NCBI GenBank assembly: GCA_025351545.1 | Contig: JANXVQ010000271.1 | Span: 1-6,212 of the forward strand | From: Spirosoma sp. | GTDB lineage: Bacteria > Bacteroidota > Bacteroidia > Cytophagales > Spirosomataceae | Reading direction: 5' to 3' | DNA: 6,212 nt | In this document: piece after piece, positions 1-4,633 of the stretch | Layout: every line of letters starts with the position of its first letter | Numbering within the stretch: the stretch's first letter is position 1 | The notes under the pieces: generated by a model | Databases searched by the model: none | What the model saw: the letters and a program-made list of their open reading frames with translations, nothing else | What the model was told of the DNA's origin: nothing | Position numbers and translations under genes: made by a program

Positions 1-2
1 CA

Positions 3-122
3 AACTTTTTTCGGCGCATCGTCAAAGATTACGAATACACGCTATCTTCTTCGGTAGGCTGGCTACTTTTAGCCAACATTCAGCTGATGTTGCAACGGAT
101 CAAGCCCAAAACCCAAATCTAA
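3..122 (+). pseudogene. IS5-type transposase, C-terminal end (cut by window edge)
   Basis: The frame is open from the left edge and ends in TAA after 39 codons. The visible protein starts NFFRRIVKDYEYTLSSS and ends in LMLQRIKPKTQI. The RR-x-V-x-DYE stretch followed by a hydrophobic helix and a basic LMLxRI tail is the usual end of DDE transposases of the IS5 group, where the glutamate of the DDE triad lies shortly before this point, so the conserved triad itself is outside the window. Whether the element is complete to the left cannot be seen. A right terminal inverted repeat should lie within some tens of bases after the stop, but without the left end I cannot define it. Confidence 0.72.
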
Positions 123-663
123 TTTCCCAACACGTTCTAAAAGCCACATTGCATATTACAATCAGAGAATAATGGAGCAATGCTCAGTAACGGCAGCGGT
201 ATTAATGGCCTTGACTCAAGCTTGTAATTCATTGATAAAAACAAGTTCATACTTCTCTAGAACCCTTTCGATAGCTGATAACTAATTACATTATGCCGGC
301 CATTTCGTTGCTACACGTAATGTCCGTCAGACAGCGTGGGCCATGTTGACCGATCTGGACATACTGGTTTTAAGTCATATTCTGCGAAAGGAGGTGATTC
401 AGCTAGGAATGTGTTCGGGTGCGAGAAAGAGTGTACTCCCATAGCCTCCTATTTTAGCCTGATTATTTCCCAGCTGATGCTGTGTAAAGCCTGTGTTACC
501 TTAAACATCGCTGTGACCCAGCATCAACAAGCTGTTTTAGCTGACGCTGGGTCTTGATTATGCCAAGCGCCAGGGTGGAGCTTATGGGGGAGCTACTGAA
601 GAAATGAAGGGAATTGATCCGATTCGTGTGAACAAAACATCAGTCGTGCATTTTGCCGCTTCC
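123..663. other. Long intergenic stretch without a convincing gene
   Basis: Only short frames occur here. One ATG frame at 172-285 would give 37 residues (MEQCSVTAAVLMALTQ...) and a GTG frame at 336-557 would give 73 residues with mixed, cysteine-rich composition. Neither resembles a protein family. A start-less frame at 541-684 reads more like protein and may be a gene remnant. The stretch also holds a Shine-Dalgarno-like sequence at 387-396 and a hairpin at 515-553. The right end of the neighbouring IS element probably lies at its left border. Confidence 0.5.
515..553. repeat. Imperfect inverted repeat (hairpin)
   Basis: The arms gacccagcatca (515-526) and tgacgctgggtc (542-553) pair over 12 positions with a single A/C mismatch, and the 15-base loop contains a further short AGCT/AGCT pairing. 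No T-run follows on the plus strand, so this is not a standard intrinsic terminator. The left arm can alternatively pair with tgatgctg at 475-482. Confidence 0.5.
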
Positions 664-684
664 TTAGATGTCAATCATGCGTAG
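541..684 (+). pseudogene. Possible gene remnant, start-less open frame
   Basis: After an in-frame TAG at 538-540 the frame stays open for 47 codons to a TAG at 682-684. The reading contains LDYAKRQGGAYGGATEEM and then IDPIRVNKTSVVHFAASL, an amino-acid mix that looks like coding sequence rather than random DNA. There is no ATG near the front; the first methionine is at 601-603 in the middle. I do not recognise the family. It overlaps the end of the minus-strand KilA-N gene by 21 bases. It could be a decayed piece of a gene cut by rearrangement next to the IS element, or chance. Confidence 0.2.
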
Positions 685-1113
685 TTGGGCCGCCAATTCT
701 TCGGCCTCATCAATCTTCCTGGCCATGGCCCGTAATTCGTCGGCGTAGGACTGCTGCGGTTGTGTCGCATCTACGCGTCCTTGTTGAAGCAGCGTATAAA
801 TCTGTACATCACACCAGATACCGAAATCCGCATCCAGCCACCGGATTAAATTCAATAGCAGCGCTTCGTGTATCCAGATTAACTCATCATCCCCATCAAT
901 TTCGCCTAGCTTTTTGACAGTTAGAACCAACGGGGCTTCTAGTGATGCTCCCAGGGCTTGTATGTAGCGTTCTGTTTTAGGTAACTGTAACCATTCACTG
1001 ACCCGTTGGCCATACGCCTGACATAGGGCGGTTGCACTGGCATAGGTCTCATCATCAACGTTGTAAAACTCAATGGAAATATTGTTATAGGTAAGGTTTT
1101 GTAATAGATGCAT
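664..1113 (-). CDS. KilA-N domain DNA-binding protein
   Basis: This 149-residue protein is essentially one KilA-N domain with a short tail. The domain shows in YASATALCQAYGQRVSEWL (about residues 24-42, compare the family pattern Y-x-NATxLCxAxGKRxxxWL), in the KTERYIQAL helix (46-54) and in the second half IWIHEALLLNLIRWLDADF (79-97) followed by IWCDVQI. KilA-N domains occur in phage and viral DNA-binding and antirepressor proteins and in mobile elements of Bacteroidota. Residues about 122-147 are rich in Glu, Ala, Arg and Leu and probably form a coiled-coil helix, perhaps for dimerisation. The usual C-terminal effector domain of phage antirepressors is absent. The ATG at 1113 is the only sensible start, directly before the domain. 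The gene is divergent from the DUF3871 gene, and the shared upstream region carries repeated TAAGCG boxes that could be its own binding sites. Family assignment is firm; the role is inferred. Confidence 0.85.
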   Translation of the reverse strand: MHLLQNLTYNNISIEFYNVDDETYASATALCQAYGQRVSEWLQLPKTERYIQALGASLEAPLVLTVKKLGEIDGDDELIWIHEALLLNLIRWLDADFGIWCDVQIYTLLQQGRVDATQPQQSYADELRAMARKIDEAEELAAQLRMIDI

Positions 1114-1126
1114 GGTATCGTTACAG

Positions 1127-1291
1127 GTAAGCGATTATGGGCGTTAACCCATATCGTAAGCGGGTAATTTACCGACTGGGTCTATCCCAATACGGTTAAG
1201 CGTAAATTATTGATTAGTAGGCATTTATAATACGTGATGATTACTGAAGCCGTCTATGAGAATATACAAAAAATGAGCAACATTGTAAGCG
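1127..1291. repeat. Four TAAGCG boxes upstream of the KilA-N gene
   Basis: GTAAGCG occurs exactly at 1127-1133, 1156-1162 and 1285-1291, and the shorter TAAGCG at 1197-1202. All are in the same orientation (CGCTTA on the strand of the KilA-N gene). Four copies of a 6-mer in about 165 bases is well above chance. They are candidate operator sites for the adjacent DNA-binding protein, which is inference. Confidence 0.45.
1163..1173. repeat. Palindrome GGTAA-T-TTACC
   Basis: A perfect 5+1+5 inverted repeat lies about 50 bases upstream of the KilA-N start codon. The same half-sites spaced by six bases recur at 1645-1660 on the DUF3871 side. It is a possible operator. Confidence 0.35.
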
Positions 1292-1365
1292 GAATGACCC
1301 GCAATTCTCAAAAAATTAGTTGGAAATTTTGGATAGGTTTTTCATCTGTACCTTCTCGCCCCTAG

Positions 1366-1389
1366 ACCGCCCCTGGTACCGCCCCCGGT
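1366..1389. repeat. C-rich tandem 12-mer
   Basis: accgcccctggt (1366-1377) is followed directly by accgcccccggt (1378-1389), 11 of 12 bases identical. A further CGCCCC core at 1357 suggests a degenerate earlier copy. The plus strand is strongly C-rich over 1351-1420 and then becomes A/T-richer at the GTTAAC repeats. Confidence 0.6.
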
Positions 1390-1438
1390 GCTTCAATTAG
1401 CAACCCCTACCCCCGGTCTTTTAGCCAAATCAGTTTGG

Positions 1439-1476
1439 GTTAACTCCCCAATCGTTAACTCTACCACAGTTAACTC
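1439..1476. repeat. Three direct repeats GTTAACTC at 15-base period
   Basis: GTTAACTC is found at 1439-1446, 1454-1461 and 1469-1476, exactly 15 bases apart each time, with unrelated 7-base spacers. The core GTTAAC is itself a palindrome and occurs once more at 1143-1148, where GTTAACCCA is the inverse of TGGGTTAAC at 1436-1444. Regular same-strand spacing is typical of iterons or arrayed operator sites. The period is not a full helical turn multiple, so successive sites would face different sides of the DNA. Confidence 0.7.
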
Positions 1477-1644
1477 AATACTTGGAATGCGTGACGTGAA
1501 CCCTATCACACATCGCTCACTGCGTTCGCTCCTGGAACTCCCACGGTTTGCGTGGATTCAGCACATTTAAAACCAATGTGCCTCGGCAAAAGCCCATCCA
1601 GACAGAAACCAATGGGTCTATACCCGTAAAGATCATAGGCATCA

Positions 1645-1660
1645 GGTAACTGTTCTTACC
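1645..1660. repeat. Palindrome GGTAA-N6-TTACC
   Basis: Half-sites GGTAA (1645-1649) and TTACC (1656-1660) flank CTGTTC, about 210 bases upstream of the DUF3871 start. They share half-sites with the palindrome at 1163-1173. Confidence 0.3.
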
Positions 1661-1870
1661 CCTGTTAGGAGTCTGACAAATGATCCTTGGACTGACTACA
1701 GGACAATGGGAACTGGCGCTATTCTAGAGCCTTGGCAAATCAGTCAATCAACGCACATACCCGCCCACCCTACGACGCGTACACGCCAGTTGGAAAGGCG
1801 CAAACATCGCTAGCTGACCAGCTGCCGCGTCTCATTATCATTCATTACCACCATTAACCACTTATCTATT

Positions 1871-2869
1871 ATGGACTACAATCCGGTTAAAATTGAGGTA
1901 TTACCCGTACTCTATACCCCAGCGGTAGAGCACCAAGCAGAGCGCCAAGCCACATCCCCGGCCTTTATTGACGCCAACACCCTCTTGGCTACTCTGGATG
2001 AAGTGCATCATCAGCACCTAATACCCGTCTTTGTCAAGGACAATGAACCCCTCATTAGCCAGGGTGATTTTATCAACGCCACGGTGGATGCGGTGAGCGA
2101 CGTTTTTCGGGGTGAACGCATCCAGTATCCACAAGTCAGGGTATCCCATCCCATCAAGGGCCGTATTCCTGACGCGAAAAGTAAACCGGCCAGCCAGCTA
2201 CAGGAGTGGGAAAAGACGCTCTATTACGAACGGATGATCTTCGCCATTGAAATACCCTCCATCCAGGACACCGTGGGGGGTAATACGCTTTCCCTGACCA
2301 TAGGCGGTATGAAAGCCTATAATCTGGATAACCTCTATAACCGAAAGGGGGCGGATGAGCACTTTAAGGTATTCATTGGGTTTCAGAATAAAGTGTGTAC
2401 CAATATGTGTGTGTGGACTGATGGTTACCTGAGCGATCTACGGGTAAAGAATGTGGATCAGTTACGCATGGCCATCTACATGATGCTCCGGGCTTACAAC
2501 CAGGATAACCTGCTCCACCGTGTGCGGTGTTTACCGGAGTACACCCTTTCGGAACAGCAGTTTGCCTTATTATTAGGTCGATGCCGGATGTACCAGCATT
2601 TACCCAATAACACGAAACAGCATATTCCACCTCTACTATTCGGAGATACCCAGTTAGGCGCGGTTTGCAAAGACTATTACCGGGATGAAAGTTTCTGCCG
2701 GGAAAGCGATGGCAGCATTAATCTGTGGCGGCTGTACAACTTGTTTACAGGGGCCAACAAATCCAGCTACATTGACACATTCCTGGATCGGTCAGTTAAC
2801 GCCTTGCAGTTTGTCGAACAGGTACGAGCGGGGCTGGATGGGCAGGGTACAAGCTGGTATCTCCAGTAG
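1871..2869 (+). CDS. DUF3871 family protein
   Basis: The 332-residue product matches my memory of the DUF3871 family, known from Bacteroidota accessory DNA and without an assigned function. Family-like blocks are HLIPVFVKDNEPLIS (49-63), VSHPIKGRIPDAKSKP (91-106), QLQEWEKTLYYERM (109-122) and the core AYNLDNLYNRKGADEHFKVF (149-168) followed by GFQNKVCTNMCVWTDG (170-185). The C-terminal third (about 195-332) is helical and ends with LWRLYNLFTGANKSSYIDTF (285-304) and FLDRSVNALQFVEQV. No signal peptide or membrane segment is seen, so it is probably cytoplasmic. The ATG at 1871 gives a full-length protein; the first 25 residues are the least family-like. The gene stands alone, divergent from the KilA-N gene, preceded by iteron-like repeats and followed two bases later by a strong hairpin. 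A distant resemblance of the C-terminal LYNLFTGANK segment to DUF932 phage and plasmid proteins is only an impression. Confidence 0.85.
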   Translation: MDYNPVKIEVLPVLYTPAVEHQAERQATSPAFIDANTLLATLDEVHHQHLIPVFVKDNEPLISQGDFINATVDAVSDVFRGERIQYPQVRVSHPIKGRIPDAKSKPASQLQEWEKTLYYERMIFAIEIPSIQDTVGGNTLSLTIGGMKAYNLDNLYNRKGADEHFKVFIGFQNKVCTNMCVWTDGYLSDLRVKNVDQLRMAIYMMLRAYNQDNLLHRVRCLPEYTLSEQQFALLLGRCRMYQHLPNNTKQHIPPLLFGDTQLGAVCKDYYRDESFCRESDGSINLWRLYNLFTGANKSSYIDTFLDRSVNALQFVEQVRAGLDGQGTSWYLQ

Positions 2870-2879
2870 TGTAAAAAGT

Positions 2880-2928
2880 AATAAGCAGCAGGTCAGGCGT
2901 CCAATGGGCACCTGACCTGCTGCTTATT
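2880..2928. terminator. Strong bidirectional hairpin terminator
   Basis: The 18-base arms aataagcagcaggtcagg (2880-2897) and cctgacctgctgcttatt (2911-2928) pair perfectly around a 13-base loop. On the minus strand the stem is followed by TACTTTTTAC, a good T-run, so it should stop the lipoprotein gene's transcript. On the plus strand the stem itself ends in TTATT, which may suffice for the DUF3871 gene that stops 10 bases earlier. Its place between two convergent genes fits this role. Confidence 0.85.
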
Positions 2929-2978
2929 CAATAGGTTATAGTGCAGTAAAGAATCACTACTGAGCCGTAGGAATACAG

Positions 2979-3377
2979 CTACTTTCTGGTCCCGGTCATG
3001 GTCATCTCTGTTAGGTAATTATTGCCGCCCTTTCCTAATGTTTTCATGGTAAAAGAATTTGGGCCGAATGTGCCTGTTCCATTTGTTATGTAGTCTTTGT
3101 CAGCGGGACTTACAATAAGAACCAAGGTAAACGTTGATCCTGACAGAATAACTGTAATGAACTGTTTACCTTCAACAAAGGAAATTTGGTTCGTTTCTAG
3201 GCCTTTCACAACGGTCATTGTACCAGCTTGATTAATGGTTACGGGAACACCATCACCTCCAGTACCAACAGCCTTAAAAATCACGTTGTAATCTCCCACG
3301 TATTGATCGCGGGGATCTATGTCCGGACCTTTTGAACAACCAATAAAAGTAAAAAGAAGCAATGCAATACAACGCAT
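2979..3377 (-). CDS. Small hypothetical lipoprotein
   Basis: The 132-residue product begins with one arginine, a short hydrophobic run ALLLFTFIG (residues 5-13) and a cysteine at 14, which is a lipobox for signal peptidase II, although phenylalanine at -3 is not the favourite residue. After the cysteine comes SKGPDIDPRDQYVGDYNVIF. In Bacteroidota such small lipoproteins commonly start with an acidic linker and a YxGxY strand. The rest is predicted beta-rich with many Thr, Gly and Val (TFGPNSFTMKT, LTEMTMTGTR at the end), as in small lipocalin-like or beta-sandwich lipoproteins. The exact family is not recognised. The mature protein should sit in a cell-envelope membrane. The ATG at 3377 is the only start before an in-frame stop upstream. 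The gene overlaps the putative plus-strand remnant by 16 bases, and the hairpin at 2880-2928 ends it. Confidence 0.75.
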   Translation of the reverse strand: MRCIALLLFTFIGCSKGPDIDPRDQYVGDYNVIFKAVGTGGDGVPVTINQAGTMTVVKGLETNQISFVEGKQFITVILSGSTFTLVLIVSPADKDYITNGTGTFGPNSFTMKTLGKGGNNYLTEMTMTGTRK

Positions 3378-3610
3378 GTTTTGATCGGTATCAGTACGGT
3401 ATCATTTACGCAATTCGGTTTGCCGAAGAGGACGTTATCCATATGGGCAATTCACGGGCAATGGGAATTACCCACCTGAGTCCCCTCAAACCGGATAAGA
3501 TCATTGCCAAATTGCTGGTAGATCAGGGCGAAAAGGCCTTTGGGTTTACCAATGACAAACAGCGCTTCACCAATAATATGGCATGGAAAAATCGAATACC
3601 TCCTCTAATT
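3362..3610 (+). pseudogene. Unrecognised gene remnant between lipoprotein and toxin genes
   Basis: The plus frame from the ATG at 3362 reads YQYGIIYAIRFAEEDVIHMG, NSRAMGITHLSPLKPDKIIA and then KLLVDQGEKAFGFTNDKQRF, which looks clearly like protein (balanced composition, amphipathic helix around KIIAKLLVDQGEKAF). About 75 residues in, at roughly 3590, the protein-like character ends and the frame runs into the antisense of the toxin gene up to 3697. The first 16 bases lie within the start of the lipoprotein gene, so the original front is probably missing too. I do not recognise the family. Both neighbours are intact minus-strand genes, so this seems to be a fragment caught between two insertions. 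The alternative, a real small gene of 111 residues, is less likely because of the 89-base overlap with the toxin. Confidence 0.4.
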
Positions 3611-4052
3611 AAGGGTGGTTTGCTATTAGAATTGCCACCATTTCGGCGGGTGTTACCACCGGTAACTGGCTTTGATCAGTCAAGCGGAAGTCTTTGACAT
3701 TGCCGGTCACAAAGTACTGAATCGCACTGTTGCCCAGTGCCGTTTGGTACTGGAACCCGTCTTCCAGATCCGTGATGGTCATTAGTTGGTTTGCTGATAC
3801 AAAGGTGTTTTTATCAGATCCCACTATCTGTACCAGATTCAGGAAGTTCCCTAAAGCATCGCGCAGTTTTTGCCCCCGTTTTCCAGCACGGTGTAATATA
3901 TACACTACTGTGTACACTGACCCGCCGGAGATATACAGGGTAATCCGCTTTTCTTCGGCAGCCAGAAACAGGCTGGTGGCTTCTTCCGCAAACGTGTCGA
4001 CACGGTCCAGCAACCAGTCAAGAATCACGTTTGTATCCACAAAAATGGTCAT
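3609..4052 (-). CDS. PIN-domain toxin (VapC-like ribonuclease)
   Basis: The 147-residue protein is a single PIN domain. Its N-terminus FVDTNVILDWLLDR carries the first catalytic aspartate D6 with N8 and D12. The central acidic cluster ITDLEDGFQYQTAL supplies D95, E97 and D98, and the last acid is D121 in YFVTGNVKDF. PIN toxins of this type bind Mg2+ or Mn2+ through these acids and cut RNA, usually tRNA or rRNA, to arrest growth. The glutamate seen around residue 40 in many VapC proteins is replaced in ISGGSVYTVVYIL, which I recall as common in the PIN_3-like branch of Bacteroidota. The ATG overlaps the stop of the antitoxin gene as ATGA, so the two are one operon with the antitoxin first. Length is normal and all other expected residues are present, so it should be active. 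Confidence 0.9.
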   Translation of the reverse strand: MTIFVDTNVILDWLLDRVDTFAEEATSLFLAAEEKRITLYISGGSVYTVVYILHRAGKRGQKLRDALGNFLNLVQIVGSDKNTFVSANQLMTITDLEDGFQYQTALGNSAIQYFVTGNVKDFRLTDQSQLPVVTPAEMVAILIANHP

Positions 4053-4303
4053 AAGCCGTAGCGGTCTTTGTACATCATTTCCCGGATTTGCTTGTCGGTC
4101 TTCTGGCTTAGGGAGCCTTTAGCAATGCCCCGCAAACTTAAAGCACTGGGGATGGCTGGGACTGATTCGGGCAGGCTGATGTCTGCTGGAGCCAGCAGCT
4201 GTTCAATCATTTCAGATAGCGACTTTCGCTGCTGTTTGGCCATCAGTTTGGCGTTGGCCACCACCCGTTCGTCAACCGTCAGGGTTAATTTCACTTTGCC
4301 CAT
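4049..4303 (-). CDS. Ribbon-helix-helix antitoxin of the PIN toxin (DUF6364-like)
   Basis: The 84-residue protein starts with KVKLTLTVDERVVANAKLMA, a beta strand followed by two helices ending in KSLSEMIEQLLAP, which is the ribbon-helix-helix DNA-binding fold that dimerises and binds the operon's own promoter. After a proline-rich linker (about 38-52) comes LRGIAKGSLSQKTDKQIREM and the end YKDRYGL. The LRG(I/S)xKG...D.RE...D(R/K)Y.. pattern is the toxin-binding tail of this antitoxin group, which wraps around the PIN toxin. The start ATG at 4303 immediately precedes the strand. Its TGA overlaps the toxin ATG. Regulation is expected to be by antitoxin and toxin-antitoxin complex at the palindrome upstream. 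Confidence 0.88.
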   Translation of the reverse strand: MGKVKLTLTVDERVVANAKLMAKQQRKSLSEMIEQLLAPADISLPESVPAIPSALSLRGIAKGSLSQKTDKQIREMMYKDRYGL

Positions 4304-4329
4304 ATACGTGTTTTTCTAAAATACAGCTA

Positions 4330-4343
4330 AAGATACGTATTTT
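4330..4343. promoter_or_regulatory. Candidate operator of the toxin-antitoxin operon
   Basis: A 14-base palindrome with one mismatched pair, centred on the perfect ATACGTAT at 4333-4340, lies 27 bases upstream of the antitoxin start. A second TACGT half-site is at 4305-4309, 29 bases away. On the minus strand TATCTTTA at this place is one base off the Bacteroidota -7 element TAnnTTTG. Ribbon-helix-helix antitoxins usually bind short palindromes that overlap their own promoter, so this is a reasonable operator-promoter candidate. Confidence 0.4.
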
Positions 4344-4421
4344 ATATGAAGTAGTATCATTGGGTGCCCGTAAACAATAACCGGTAATCAACTATATTGC
4401 ATTCGTTAATTCCTGGTTTGC

Positions 4422-4633
4422 ACGTCTGAGTACCTCCACACCGAAAAACCATTTCTGACCCAAATGCATGACCTCGGCTGGACCGTGACCAATCAGCCCG
4501 CTGGCATTCCCACTGATCCTGGTAAGAGTCACCGCAGCAGCTTTAAAGAGGTCACGCTAAAGAACATCTTTAAAGAGGCTGTCTATGCCATCAACATCAC
4601 CCAAGGGGGCAACCCTAGCTGACAGACACCCAG
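4422..4633 (+). pseudogene. hsdR: Type I restriction hsdR, decayed 5' end
   Basis: The frame beginning at 4422 reads TSEYLHTEKPFLTQMHDLGW and then SSFKEVTLKNIFKEAVYAIN before stopping at 4617-4622. This is the start of the type I restriction subunit HsdR, whose family pattern is M-[ST]-E-Y-x-H-x-EKPFLxQLxxLGW and later SFREVLLxxxxxxAxxxIN. The codon in the start position is ACG (4422-4424), so the ATG has apparently mutated. Near the run of five G at 4605-4609 one base is missing; adding one restores GGQP before the next block LTDTQLEAI. In that restored frame the expected tryptophan of the family motif GQPWLTD is a TAG stop (4616-4618). With three independent lesions this part is dead. The restored frame continues directly into the open frame at 4634. 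Confidence 0.8.

Larger units (their letters stand above)
1114..1870. other. Repeat-rich divergent intergenic region (KilA-N / DUF3871)
   Basis: These 757 bases separate two divergent genes and must hold both promoters. No match to the Bacteroidota -7 element TAnnTTTG was found in either direction by eye. The region contains four TAAGCG boxes (1128-1291), a C-rich 12-mer tandem (1366-1389), three GTTAACTC units at a 15-base period (1439-1476), a small hairpin CCACG/CGTGG (1541-1555), direct repeats TGGGTCTAT (1177-1185 and 1613-1621) and AAACCAATG (1570-1578 and 1606-1614), and GGTAA/TTACC palindromes on both sides. A 60-codon frame at 1388-1570 crosses the 15-base repeats and reads VNSPIVNSTTVNSI there. 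I do not consider it a real gene. Confidence 0.6.

Noticed and set aside
172..285. 37-codon ATG frame after the transposase
   Set aside because: It is short, has no recognisable motif and no supporting context. It is mentioned only in the intergenic description.
409..444. 11-codon leader-like frame after the Shine-Dalgarno-like sequence
   Set aside because: The spacing of 14 bases from GGAGG to ATG is too long, and nothing is encoded downstream that a leader could control.
336..557. GTG-started frame of 73 codons
   Set aside because: Composition is irregular and cysteine-rich, no family is recognisable, and it contains the hairpin at 515-553. The similarity of SQLML to IQLML in the transposase tail rests on only a few residues.
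1354..1476. CRISPR array
   Set aside because: The repeats are only 8-12 bases with 7-base or no spacers, far from the size of CRISPR repeats and spacers, and no cas gene is present.
1388..1570. 60-codon frame over the GTTAACTC repeats
   Set aside because: Its apparent VNSxx peptide repeat follows from the 15-base DNA period. The rest has no protein-like character and it starts inside the C-rich block.
3652..3666. GTTACC-ACC-GGTAAC inverted repeat
   Set aside because: It lies within the coding sequence of the toxin's C-terminus, and the half-site order is opposite to the intergenic palindromes, so it is probably chance.
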